From JAJEAO01 sp963667635 (GTDB lineage Bacteria > Acidobacteriota > Vicinamibacteria > Marinacidobacterales > Marinacidobacteraceae): a DNA stretch of 64,000 nt. The translations under genes and the position numbers were made by a program. Of this stretch, positions 1 to 9,619 are shown in pieces. Each line of letters starts with the position of its first letter. Position 1 is the stretch's first letter. The notes below the pieces were generated by a model. The model was given only the letters and a program-made list of their open reading frames with translations, searched no databases and had not been told where the DNA came from. The stretch is from assembly GCA_965232015.1 (NCBI GenBank), contig OZ246946.1:2108001-2172000 (forward strand). Reading direction: 5' to 3'.

Positions 1-254
1 GGGGGAACAACATCCGCCGCGACGACCTCCAGATGGAGTCTCGGTGGAACACCTACCGGGTCCCGGGGATTCCGCCGGGGCCGATTTCATCCTTCGGGGC
101 CGCCGCCTTCGACGCCGTGCTCCGGCCGGAGGAGACCGATCTCCTCTACTTCGTCTCCCGCAACGACGGAACCCACGAGTTCAGCCGGACGCTGCGCGAG
201 CACAACCGCGCCGTCCGCCGCTGGCAGATCGAGTATTTCCGCAACCGCCGCTGA
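1..254 (+). CDS. mltG: Endolytic transglycosylase MltG, C-terminal fragment (5' end outside window)
   Basis: The reading frame is already open at base 3 and ends at 254, giving 83 residues of a C-terminus. MltG is an inner-membrane lytic transglycosylase that cuts nascent glycan strands and sets peptidoglycan chain length. The fragment carries the typical end of the YceG/MltG family: NTYRVPGIPPGPISSFG, then LYFVSRNDGTHEFSRT and EHNRAV. The catalytic glutamate lies upstream, outside the window. An internal ATG at 33 is unlikely to be the start, because the residues before it (GNNIRRDDLQ) also fit the family. The identification rests on motif memory, with no alignment run. Confidence 0.85.
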   Translation, partial: GNNIRRDDLQMESRWNTYRVPGIPPGPISSFGAAAFDAVLRPEETDLLYFVSRNDGTHEFSRTLREHNRAVRRWQIEYFRNRR

Positions 255-640
255 TGGTTCCGGCGCCCCCCGATGGAGCGCCCTATGGAGCGCCGGACTC
301 CGCCGGTTCTCCCGGTGGGGGGCCGGCACCGAGCAACCCCCTCGACCGGCGCCCCCCTATGGAGCGCCGGACTCCAGTCCGGCACCGCGACCCGAACCGC
401 CTTGGTGAATTGCCGGACTGGAGTCCGGCGCGCCGGCACCCGGCGCCGGTCGGTTCGGTTCGACGATGACCTCACCGGCCCGGCAGAACCGCCATCACAC
501 CACTTGCGGACTGGTGGAGTCCGGACTCCACCAGTTCTCCCGGTGGGGGGCCGGCACCGAGCAACCCCCTCGACCGGCGCCCCCCTATGGAGCGCCGGAC
601 TCGAGCCCGGCACGGCTGCGACAAGTGGCCTGGATCGAAT
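255..640. repeat. Intergenic palindromic repeat cluster with a 69-bp direct repeat
   Basis: This gap holds no credible gene and is built of repeats. The 18-base palindrome GCCGGACTCCAGTCCGGC sits at 366-383 and a variant with GG in the centre at 412-429. A perfect 24-base palindrome occupies 511-534. A 69-base block that starts GTTCTCCCGGTGGGG and ends GGAGCGCCGGACTC occurs at 306-374 and again at 534-602, apparently identical. The same building blocks recur in other gaps of this window (5896-6178, 25250-25345, 25855-25905, 47868-48000, 54965-55060, 62505-62600). Open frames through it on both strands follow from the repeat sequence and are not called. Confidence 0.85.
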
Positions 641-680
641 CCACGCGACAAGGACTGTCAAGTCGTCGGCGCGCCGGTAG

Positions 681-1619
681 TCATCGCGGAGGAGTTACGA
701 ACAGGAGGCCAGGATGTTGACGTCGGGGTCCTGGATTCGACTCATGGGGTCTCTTCTCCAACGGCGGCAGCGGAACAGCCCGACCCTTCTCGTAGAGAGT
801 CGGGTGGGCGAACGCGAGACGACGCGACATCACCCGGATCGCCTCGGGACTCTCGTCCACGAGTACGGCCCGGCGTCCGGCGCGCAGCGCAGCCTCTCCG
901 GTGGTGCCGCTGCCGGCGAAGAAGTCGAGTACGCGGTCGCCGGGATTCGAGTGCACTTCGACGATCCGGCGGAGGATGGCGAGCGGCTTCTGGGTCGGAT
1001 ACCCGGTCTTTTCCTTCCCGGTCGGGCTGACGATGGTGTTCCACCAGACATCCGTGGGCGTCTTGCCCCGCGCCGCCTTCTCGGCGCCGACGAGGGCGGG
1101 CGCCATGTAGGGGATTCGATCGATCGCTTCGTACCGGTAGGTGTAGTGGCGCGGGTCGGCCGCGTACCAGAGGATGTTGTCGTGCTTCGCCGACCAGCGT
1201 CGCTTCGATCGCGCCCCGTAGTCGTAGGCCCAGATGATCTCGTTGAGGAAGCAGCTCCTGCCCAAGATGGCGTCGAGCAATACCCGGCAGTAGTGGACTT
1301 CGCGGGGATCGAGGTGCACGAACAAGCTCCCCGTGGGCGAAAGGAGTCGTCGCGCTTCCCGCAGTCTCGGCTCGAGGAACGCCAGGAAGTCGTCGAAGAC
1401 ATCGGAGAAAGCTGAAGTCCCGAGCTTCACCGTGCGGTAGCGACGCCCGCCGAACCCGGTTCGATCGCCGTTTCGGTCGCGAACCGCCCGGATCCGGGGG
1501 CGGGACTGTTCGCGTCCGGTGTTGAATGGCGGATCAATGTAGATCAGGTCGAACGAATCGTCGTCGAATCGCGAAAGAACCTCCAGGTTGTCGCCGTGGT
1601 GGATCTCGAGGTCGGTCAT
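681..1619 (-). CDS. Orphan site-specific DNA methyltransferase (N4-cytosine/N6-adenine type)
   Basis: The product is a 312-residue AdoMet-dependent DNA amino-methyltransferase. Catalytic motif IV DPPFNTG is at about residues 29-35 and the AdoMet-binding motif I FAGSGTT at about 234-240. Motif IV before motif I is the beta-class order. The chosen ATG (1617-1619) begins MTDLEIHHGDNLEVL, a normal start for the family; an upstream in-frame start would run into the thiolase gene. It lies only 5 bp after the thiolase stop on the same strand, so it is probably cotranscribed with the box genes. No restriction endonuclease is adjacent, so it looks like an orphan regulatory or protective methylase. Target specificity cannot be read from the sequence. 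Confidence 0.88.
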   Translation of the reverse strand: MTDLEIHHGDNLEVLSRFDDDSFDLIYIDPPFNTGREQSRPRIRAVRDRNGDRTGFGGRRYRTVKLGTSAFSDVFDDFLAFLEPRLREARRLLSPTGSLFVHLDPREVHYCRVLLDAILGRSCFLNEIIWAYDYGARSKRRWSAKHDNILWYAADPRHYTYRYEAIDRIPYMAPALVGAEKAARGKTPTDVWWNTIVSPTGKEKTGYPTQKPLAILRRIVEVHSNPGDRVLDFFAGSGTTGEAALRAGRRAVLVDESPEAIRVMSRRLAFAHPTLYEKGRAVPLPPLEKRPHESNPGPRRQHPGLLFVTPPR

Positions 1620-1624
1620 CTGCT

Positions 1625-2797
1625 TCAGCGGGTGAAGAGGGCGGCGACGCCCATGCCGCCGGAGACGCACAACGTGGCGATCCCGCGGGGGGCGGCGCGG
1701 CGCTCCATCTCGTGAAGCAGCGTCACCACGATCCGGGCGCCGGTGGCCCCGATCGGGTGGCCGAGCGCGATGGCGCCGCCGTTGACGTTGACCCGTTCCG
1801 GATCCATCCCCAGATCGTGGAAGCAGGCGAGCACCTGGGGCGCGAACGCCTCGTTGAGCTCGACGAGCGGGATCTCGTCGAGCCGGCGTCCGGCGCGATC
1901 GAGGAGGCGTCGCACCGCCGGGACCGGGCCGATCCCCATGACCCGGGGGTCCACGCCCGCGGTGGCGGCGCCCGCGAGCCCCGCCATCGGCTCGACTCCG
2001 TGCTCGCGGGCGGCGTCTTCCGAGAGCACCACGACGGCCGCCGCCCCGTCGGTGATCCCCGACGAGTTCCCGGCGTGGACCACCCCGTCCGGGCGGAACA
2101 CCGGCTTCAGCCGGCGCAGCGATTCGGGCGTGACGCCCCGACGGGGGTGCTCATCGCGCGCGACGACGGTCGCGCGCTTCCGGCCGCGGACCCGCACCGG
2201 GACGACCTCGGCGTCGAAGAGGCCCTTGTCCCACGCCGCCTCCGCCCGGTTCTGGCTGCTCGCCGCGTGGCGATCGGACGCCTCCCGCGAGATCGAGTAT
2301 CGGTCGGCGAGAGTCTCGGCGGTCTCCCCCATGAGCTGATCCGCGAGCGGGCAATGGAAGCCGTCCCGGTACATCCCGTCCTCGACCCGGCCATCTCCGA
2401 GCCGCGCGCCCCATCGCACCCCGGGGAGGAGGTAGGGCGTGTTGCTCATGCTCTCCACGCCTCCGGCGAGGACGACCCGGGCCTCTCCCAACCGGATCGC
2501 GGCGGCGGCGTCGAGGATCGCGCGGAGCCCCGAGGCGCACGCCTGGTTCACCGTACGCGCCGGGACGCGGTCGGCGAGACCGGCCCGCCGCCCGACCTGG
2601 CGCGCCGGATTCGGCCCCACGCCGGCCTGACGGGCGTTGCCGAAGATGACCTCGTCCACGGCTTCCTTCGGGACGCCGGAAGCGTCCAGCGCCGCCCGCG
2701 CCGCAGCCGCCCCCAGCTCGGGAGCGGTCAGGGGAGCGAGCGCTCCCCCGAAGCGGCCGATCGGCGTGCGTCGGGCGCCGGCGAGGAAGACATCCAC
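1625..2797 (-). CDS. Acetyl-CoA acyltransferase (thiolase), probable 3-oxoadipyl-CoA thiolase
   Basis: The product is a 390-residue thiolase. Family motifs are complete: the nucleophilic cysteine in VNQACASGL, NEAFA, the catalytic histidine in GGAIALGHPIGATGAR, and the second cysteine in CVSGGMG near the C-terminus. The start is a GTG at 2795-2797 giving VDVFLAGARRTPIG, the usual thiolase N-terminus; longer frames add residues absent from the family. It sits 13 bp downstream of boxB on the same strand. In box pathways the ring-cleavage product is converted to 3-oxoadipyl-CoA, which a thiolase splits to succinyl-CoA and acetyl-CoA, so that substrate is inferred from context. A general fatty-acid or acetoacetyl-CoA thiolase is the alternative. 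Confidence 0.9.
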   Translation of the reverse strand: MDVFLAGARRTPIGRFGGALAPLTAPELGAAAARAALDASGVPKEAVDEVIFGNARQAGVGPNPARQVGRRAGLADRVPARTVNQACASGLRAILDAAAAIRLGEARVVLAGGVESMSNTPYLLPGVRWGARLGDGRVEDGMYRDGFHCPLADQLMGETAETLADRYSISREASDRHAASSQNRAEAAWDKGLFDAEVVPVRVRGRKRATVVARDEHPRRGVTPESLRRLKPVFRPDGVVHAGNSSGITDGAAAVVVLSEDAAREHGVEPMAGLAGAATAGVDPRVMGIGPVPAVRRLLDRAGRRLDEIPLVELNEAFAPQVLACFHDLGMDPERVNVNGGAIALGHPIGATGARIVVTLLHEMERRAAPRGIATLCVSGGMGVAALFTR

Positions 2798-2810
2798 GGC
2801 GGTTCCCGAC

Positions 2811-4217
<1,407 letters not shown>

Positions 4218-4226
4218 GGCGGCCTC

Positions 4227-5882
4227 TCAGGTTCGCTCCCAGTCGAAGGCGGGACGACGCGGCTTGCCGTAGAGAGCCAGCGCGCCGCGCTCCCCCATGG
4301 CGTTCGGACGCTGGAAGATCCAGTTCTGCCATGCCGACAGCCGTCCGAAGATCCGGGTCTCCATGGTCTCGGGACCGGCGAAGCGGAGCGACGCCTCCAT
4401 ACCGGTCAGGGCATCCGGCGAGAAGCCGGCGCGTTCCTCGATGGCGAGGCGCAGCTCGTCGTCCCAGTCGAGATCGTCGGGAGCGAAGGTCGTGAGGCCT
4501 GCTTCGAGCGCGGCGGCGGCCGGCAGCGCTCCCCGCCGGCGCAGCGCTTCGACTCGCTCCGGCTCGCCGATGAAGCGGGTCTCGAGCCGGGACAACCCGT
4601 TGCCCATCGGGTAGGCGCCGAAGTTGAGCGCGGTCAGCTCGACGCCCGCGGGCCGGTCGATGTCGTCGCACAGGAAGGAGCGGTCGCTGGCGAGGAGCAG
4701 CTCGGCGAGCGTGCCGATGAATCGTTCGCCGGATTCCCCGACGGCGAAGAAGCTGCGCGCGGTCTGGTCGAGCCGGCGCAGCGCCCGCGCCATGCGGTAT
4801 CGGGACTCGCGCGCGAGCCAGGCCCCCTCCAGCGCCCGGAGTCGCTCGTCGGCCTCCCGCACCGCATCCGGATCCCCGGCGCACCGAATCATGATCACGC
4901 CGGTCTCGGCCTCATTGAAGCGCAACCGGCAAAGCGCGTCGTCGAGCTCCCGGGCGAGACGCAGATGCCACAGCGATCCGCCGGCGCCGCGCAGCCCCTC
5001 CGCCGTGGTTGGAAACGGGTCCTCCGGCGCCCGAACGGTGAGCTCGGCCGAGCGGGCGCTCCGGTCGAATTCCAGCTCCACGTGCCGGTAGCGCAGCCGG
5101 CTGTCCGATTCCTCCGGCTCGAGCGGATCGAGCTCCACGCCCGCGCTCGCTCCCGGCGGCGCGACCGGCGAGGAAGCAGCGAGCGCCTCCGCCCGGTCCC
5201 GAACCCGCGCTTCGAAGCGGCTGCGGGGGGCGAGGCCGTCCACCAGGCCCCAGTCGAGGGCGCGTCGGCCGCGGATGCCCTCGGCGAGAGTCGCGAACAC
5301 ATCGGCCCGGTCCCGCCGCACCCGGCGCTTGTCCACCAGCCGGGTCAGACCTCCGGTCCCCGGGAGGACGCCCAGCAGCGGCACCTCGGGCAGCGAGACG
5401 GAGGAGCTGCCGTCGTCCACGAGCAGCATCTCGTCGGCGGCGAGCGCGAGTTCGTAACCGCCGCCGGCGCAGGTTCCAGCGAGCGCCGCGACGGTGCGCT
5501 GTCCGCTGAGCGCGCTCGCGTCCTCGATCGCGAGTCGGGTTTCGTTGGTGAACTTGCAAAAGTTCACCTTGAACCCGTGGGAGGAGGAGGCCAGCATGTA
5601 GATGTTCGCCCCGGAGCAGAAGATCCGGTCCATCGCGCTTCGGATCACGGTGCATCGGACTTCCGGATGCTCGAAGCGGAGGCGCTCGACCGCATCGGCG
5701 AGCTCGATGTCCACGCCGAGGTCGTAGCTGTTCAGCTTCAGCGAGTAGCCGGGGCGCAGTCCGCCGGCCTCGTCCACCGCGAGCGTCAGGAAGGCGAGGC
5801 GGCCCTCGGGTTCGAGCCGCCAGTGGCGGTAGCGCGACGGATGCGTCTCGAACCGGATCGGAGGGTACGCACGGGAATCCAT
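4227..5882 (-). CDS. boxC: Benzoyl-CoA-dihydrodiol lyase BoxC
   Basis: The product is about 551 residues, a double crotonase-fold enzyme that hydrolytically opens the epoxidised ring of benzoyl-CoA and releases formate. The first crotonase domain shows LAGTCAGGGYELALAADE (substrate pocket and oxyanion region) and the second LTALNFGAYPMGNGLSR. The C-terminus includes IFQRPNAMGERGALALYGK, typical of BoxC. The start MDSRAYPPIRFETHP (ATG 5880-5882) is preferred; another ATG lies 15 bp upstream. The frame stays open much further upstream, but only because it enters repeats and the antisense of the next gene. It is first in the operon boxC-boxB-thiolase-methyltransferase. Confidence 0.95.
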   Translation of the reverse strand: MDSRAYPPIRFETHPSRYRHWRLEPEGRLAFLTLAVDEAGGLRPGYSLKLNSYDLGVDIELADAVERLRFEHPEVRCTVIRSAMDRIFCSGANIYMLASSSHGFKVNFCKFTNETRLAIEDASALSGQRTVAALAGTCAGGGYELALAADEMLLVDDGSSSVSLPEVPLLGVLPGTGGLTRLVDKRRVRRDRADVFATLAEGIRGRRALDWGLVDGLAPRSRFEARVRDRAEALAASSPVAPPGASAGVELDPLEPEESDSRLRYRHVELEFDRSARSAELTVRAPEDPFPTTAEGLRGAGGSLWHLRLARELDDALCRLRFNEAETGVIMIRCAGDPDAVREADERLRALEGAWLARESRYRMARALRRLDQTARSFFAVGESGERFIGTLAELLLASDRSFLCDDIDRPAGVELTALNFGAYPMGNGLSRLETRFIGEPERVEALRRRGALPAAAALEAGLTTFAPDDLDWDDELRLAIEERAGFSPDALTGMEASLRFAGPETMETRIFGRLSAWQNWIFQRPNAMGERGALALYGKPRRPAFDWERT

Positions 5883-5895
5883 GGAATACCCGCAC

Positions 5896-6178
5896 ATTCT
5901 ATGGAGCGCCGGACTCCAGTCCGGCACCGCTGCGCCAAATCGCTTGGGTCTCTCCATCGTGCCGCTCTGGAGAGCGGCGCTCCATAAAGAGCGGCGCTCC
6001 ATAGGGCTCTCCATAGGGCGGCACGGCTGCGCCAAATCGCTTGGGTCTCTCCATCGTGCCGCTCTGGAGAGCGGCGCTCCATAGGGCGCTCCATAGGGCG
6101 GCACGGCTGCGCCAAATGGCCTGGATCTCTCCATCGTGCCGCTCTGGAGAGCGGCGCTCCATAGGAGCGGCGCTCCGA
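5896..6178. repeat. Palindromic repeat array between divergent boxC and S9-like genes
   Basis: The divergent intergenic region consists mainly of repeats. It opens with TATGGAGC followed by GCCGGACTCCAGTCCGGC (5908-5925). Three roughly 80-100 bp tandem units follow, starting near 5923, 6021 and 6101. Each contains GCTGCGCCAAATCGCTTGG or a variant, then GTGCCGCTCTGGAGAGCGGC, whose core is a second palindrome type (GCCGCTCT with AGAGCGGC), then GCTCCATAG. The third unit differs slightly (AAATGGCCTGGATC). Promoters of both flanking genes must lie in or beside this array. Confidence 0.85.
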
Positions 6179-6197
6179 GGGGATCTATCGTTCTCGC

Positions 6198-8267
6198 ATG
6201 GCCTTGCCGCGCGCCCGCCGCCTGTTCCCGGGTGCCCTCGCCGCCATCGGGCTCGCCGCCGGCGTCGCCGGCGGGCAGCCCGACCCTTCCCGGACGATCG
6301 AACCCACCGCCGGGCTCGAACCGGGCGCCGCGCTCGCGCTCCCCCTGCTCCTCGATTTCGACGTGTCTCACGATGGGCGCCGCGCCGTCGTCGCCGTCGC
6401 CACCGGGAACCGTTCCACCCTCTTTCTCACCGCGCCCGGCGCCCGCCCCGGCCGGCTCACCGAGGGACGCCGCTGGGACTCGGCGCCCCGTTTTCTCGGC
6501 GAGGGGCTCGCTGTCGTCTTCGTTTCCGGCCGGAGACCCCGAGGCGACGAGCCCGGGACCGGCCGTCTGTTCCGGCTGGAGCCCGGAGGCGAGCCCGAGC
6601 CGCTCACGCCCGCCGAACTCGACGTGCGATCGGCGTCGTCGTCGCCGGACGGCGAGCGGATCGCGTTCCTTGCCCGGCGGCCCCGACCCGACCGGAGGGA
6701 GCGGGACCGTCCGTCGGAGCCCGACACCGGCTACGACGTGTGGATGCTGGACCCGGCGCGGGGAGGCGAGCCGGTCCGATGGAGTCGAAGCCCCGGCGAC
6801 GAGGGGGTTCCGGCCTGGTCTCCCGCCGGCGACCGGATCGCTTACGTCGCCACCGGGCCCGACGATGACCGCCGGTCGGTCGCCATCTCCTCCGGTCCCG
6901 ACCAAGCCATCCATCTCCCCGCCGACGACGCCGGCCCCGCGCGCGGGACGCCGTCGTGGACCCCGGACGGGAGCGGCGTGGCGTGGGCGGCGGGCCCCGC
7001 CTGCTCGCCGCAGTGCGCCGCAGCCGGGGACCCGGGCTTCGACGAGCTGCGCTTCGCCGACGCCGGAGGGGAAACCGCGTCCTCCCGGCTGACCGCGGGC
7101 GACGGGGACCTCTCCGAGCCGCGCTTCGCCCCGGCGGCGGAAGGCGGCCTCGAACTGGCGTGGATCGGGGCCAGCCGGGGAAGCCGCCGCATCCACCGGG
7201 CGCGCCTCTCCCGGGGAGACGACGGGCGGCTGGCGCCCGTGGGCCGGGTCCGGATCATGACCCGGGGCGCCGGCGTCCACGAGGGGCTGCGCTGGGCGCG
7301 GGACGGGTCCGGGCTGTTCGCCGTCCACGAGAGCGCCGCGTTCCCCCGCGATGTCTGGTCGTTCCCGGTGGACGGGGGTCGTGAGCGAGTCAGCGAGACG
7401 CTGTTCCCGGAGATCGATGTCCGCACCTTCGCCCGTCCGGAACGGGTGGAGTCGCGGGCGGCCGACGGCCCCCCGATCGAATCCTTCCTGTATCGCCCGG
7501 TTCGATCGGAGAACGACGGACCGGGAGCTCCCCTGCTCGTCCATTTGCGGGGCGCCCACGGCGCCGGCTGGCGGACCGACTGGAGGGACGGGTTCGACCC
7601 GATCGTCCAGCTCCTCGCCCGACGCGGCTACGCCGTCCTGGTACCCGAGCTCCGAGGAAGCCGAGGGCGGGGCGCCGCGTTCGCCGAAGGGAGCCACGGC
7701 GACTGGGGCGGTGGCGATCTGGCCGACCTCGTGGCGGCGGCGGAGACGGCGGCCTCCCTCCCCGGGATCGGCCCCGATCCGCCGTGCCTGCTCGGGGTCG
7801 GGTACGGGGGTTTCCTGACGCTGGCGGCGCTCGCGCGCCACCCGGACCGATTCGGGTGCGGCATCGAGGCCCTCGGAACCGCCGACTTCGAGCGGCTCCA
7901 CCGGGTGCTGGATCCGGCGCGGCGAGCCGGGCTCGAACGCGGCCTCGGCCCGCTGCGCGGCAATCTGGAGCGGTATCGCCGACTCTCGCTCACCGGCGAG
8001 GGTGGCGACATCGTCGCGCCGCTGCTGTCGTTCCACGGCGAGGACGTCCCCGAGGCCCCCTTCGCCGCCAAGGCGGAGTTCCTCGCCGAGCTCCGGGCGC
8101 GCCCCTCCTATCCCCTGGTCGAACTCCATTTCCGGGCGGATCTGGGCCGGGCGCTGCTCCGCTGGGAAACGGACCGGAACGCGGTCCACGCCTTCATCCT
8201 CCGGGCCCTCGAGTTCCTCTCGCTCCACCTCCCGGTCGGTTGGCAGCCGGCGGATGGAGCCGCGTGA
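6198..8267 (+). CDS. Secreted prolyl-oligopeptidase-family (S9) protein, predicted catalytically inactive
   Basis: The product is 689 residues: a signal peptide (RLFPGALAAIGLAAGVAGG), a TolB/WD40-like beta-propeller segment to about residue 430, then an alpha/beta-hydrolase domain of the S9 type. The hydrolase landmarks are recognisable (LLARRGYAVLVPELRGSRG, GSHGDWGGGDLADL). The nucleophile elbow reads LLGVGYGGFLTL where active enzymes have GxSYGG; the codon at the serine position is GGG. The acid-residue loop reads HGEDVPEAPF, with Val where HGxxDxxVP has Asp. The region expected to carry the catalytic His (ADLGRALLRWE) has none. The likely function is binding or scaffolding in the periplasm, by inference. 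It is divergent from boxC across the repeat array. Confidence 0.8.
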   Translation: MALPRARRLFPGALAAIGLAAGVAGGQPDPSRTIEPTAGLEPGAALALPLLLDFDVSHDGRRAVVAVATGNRSTLFLTAPGARPGRLTEGRRWDSAPRFLGEGLAVVFVSGRRPRGDEPGTGRLFRLEPGGEPEPLTPAELDVRSASSSPDGERIAFLARRPRPDRRERDRPSEPDTGYDVWMLDPARGGEPVRWSRSPGDEGVPAWSPAGDRIAYVATGPDDDRRSVAISSGPDQAIHLPADDAGPARGTPSWTPDGSGVAWAAGPACSPQCAAAGDPGFDELRFADAGGETASSRLTAGDGDLSEPRFAPAAEGGLELAWIGASRGSRRIHRARLSRGDDGRLAPVGRVRIMTRGAGVHEGLRWARDGSGLFAVHESAAFPRDVWSFPVDGGRERVSETLFPEIDVRTFARPERVESRAADGPPIESFLYRPVRSENDGPGAPLLVHLRGAHGAGWRTDWRDGFDPIVQLLARRGYAVLVPELRGSRGRGAAFAEGSHGDWGGGDLADLVAAAETAASLPGIGPDPPCLLGVGYGGFLTLAALARHPDRFGCGIEALGTADFERLHRVLDPARRAGLERGLGPLRGNLERYRRLSLTGEGGDIVAPLLSFHGEDVPEAPFAAKAEFLAELRARPSYPLVELHFRADLGRALLRWETDRNAVHAFILRALEFLSLHLPVGWQPADGAA

Positions 8268-8311
8268 GTCTGTCCCCCGGCTGCTGAATCCTCCGGGTAC
8301 ACTCCGCGCCC

Positions 8312-9619
8312 GTGGCGACCGATGTGATCATGCCCCAGATGGGGGAGAGCATCACCGAGGGCACGATCACCCGGTGGCGCGCGCAGGCGGGCGACGCCGT
8401 GGAGCGGGACGACCCGCTCTTCGACCTCGCCACCGACAAGGTGGACACCGAAGTCCCTTCCCCGGTGACCGGCCGGCTGGCGGAGATCCTCGTCCCGGAG
8501 GGCGAGACCGTGGAAGTGAACACGGTCGTTGCGCGAATCGCTGCCGAAGGGGAGTCGTGGGAGCCCACCGAATCCGGCAACGGCGCGGCGCCGGAGGAAT
8601 CGGGGGCCGAGACCGAGGCGGCGGAGGCCCGGCCGGCCGATGAGCCGCCGCAGCCGCAACCGAGGCGGCGGCGCCCGCGGAGTTCGCCGCTGGTCCGGCG
8701 CATGGCGCGCGAGAACGACGTGGATCTCGCCGACGTCCCCGGGTCTGGAGAGGGCGGCCGCATCACCAAGCAGGACATGCTCGACTGGATCGCGAACCGC
8801 GCCGCGTCCGCTGCGCCGCCCGCCGAACCGCCGACTCCGGCGCCCCCGGTCCCCGTGGAGCTGCCGCCGAAGCCGGGCCCGACCCCCGTCGTCGAACCCG
8901 AGCCGATCCCGGTTCCGGCGCTGGCGGGCGACCGGACCGAGCCGATGTCCCGGATGCGTCGCACGATCGCGGAACACATGGGGCGCTCGCGTCGGACCTC
9001 GGCGCACGTCACCACCGTGTTCGAGGTGGACATGAGCCGGGTGATGGCGGTCCGGGCGGCCGCGGCGGGCCGCTTCGAGGAACGAACCGGCCTCCGCCTG
9101 ACGCTGACGCCCTTCTTCGCCCGCGCTGCGGTCGAGTCCCTCGACGATTTCCCGATCCTGAACGCATCCATCGCCGGGGACGACATCGTCTTCCACCGCA
9201 CCGTGGGCCTCGGGATCGCGGTGGCGCTCCCGGACGGGCTCATCGTCCCGGTCGTCCGGGGCGCCGACGAGCGCAACTTCGTGGGACTCGCGCGCGGGAT
9301 CCACGATGTCGCCAACCGGGCCCGCTCCGGCGAACTCCAACCCGATGAAGTCACCGGGGGCACCTTCACGATCACGAATCCGGGCCCGTACGGCGCACTC
9401 TTCGGAACGCCCATCATCGCCCAACCCCAGGTGGCGGTCCTCGGCGTGGGCGGCGTCCACAAGCGTCCGGTGGTGATCGAGGGCGACGCGATCGCGGTGC
9501 GCTCCATGGTGTTCCTCGCCCTCTCGTTCGACCACCGCCTCATTGACGGCGCGGTGGCGGATCAGTTCATGGCGGCCGTCAAGCGCCGCCTCGAAAACTG
9601 GCCCGACGGCGAGCCGTGA
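8312..9619 (+). CDS. Dihydrolipoamide acyltransferase (E2) of a 2-oxoacid dehydrogenase complex
   Basis: The product is 435 residues. An N-terminal lipoyl domain carries the modified lysine in ATDKVDTEVPS (about residue 43). An E3/E1-binding domain lies around residues 126-162 (PLVRRMARENDVDLADV). Proline-rich linkers lead to a catalytic acyltransferase core ending with SFDHRLIDGAVADQF, the HxxxD active site. Start is GTG at 8312 (VATDVIMPQMGESITEGT). Pyruvate, 2-oxoglutarate or branched-chain specificity cannot be fixed from sequence; the separate E1beta nearby favours a pyruvate or branched-chain complex. The stop overlaps the lipA start by 4 bases, so E2 and its lipoylating enzyme appear translationally coupled. 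Confidence 0.92.
   Translation: MATDVIMPQMGESITEGTITRWRAQAGDAVERDDPLFDLATDKVDTEVPSPVTGRLAEILVPEGETVEVNTVVARIAAEGESWEPTESGNGAAPEESGAETEAAEARPADEPPQPQPRRRRPRSSPLVRRMARENDVDLADVPGSGEGGRITKQDMLDWIANRAASAAPPAEPPTPAPPVPVELPPKPGPTPVVEPEPIPVPALAGDRTEPMSRMRRTIAEHMGRSRRTSAHVTTVFEVDMSRVMAVRAAAAGRFEERTGLRLTLTPFFARAAVESLDDFPILNASIAGDDIVFHRTVGLGIAVALPDGLIVPVVRGADERNFVGLARGIHDVANRARSGELQPDEVTGGTFTITNPGPYGALFGTPIIAQPQVAVLGVGGVHKRPVVIEGDAIAVRSMVFLALSFDHRLIDGAVADQFMAAVKRRLENWPDGEP

Noticed and set aside
270..620. CRISPR array
   Set aside because: Units are palindromic, irregularly spaced and without unique spacers of constant length; no cas genes.
681..1619. Restriction-modification system around the methylase
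   Set aside because: Neighbours are mltG, repeats and the box genes; no endonuclease frame.
4227..8228. Extension of boxC into a 1333-residue protein
   Set aside because: The added part runs through the repeat array and antisense to the S9-like gene; BoxC motifs fit a start at 5882.
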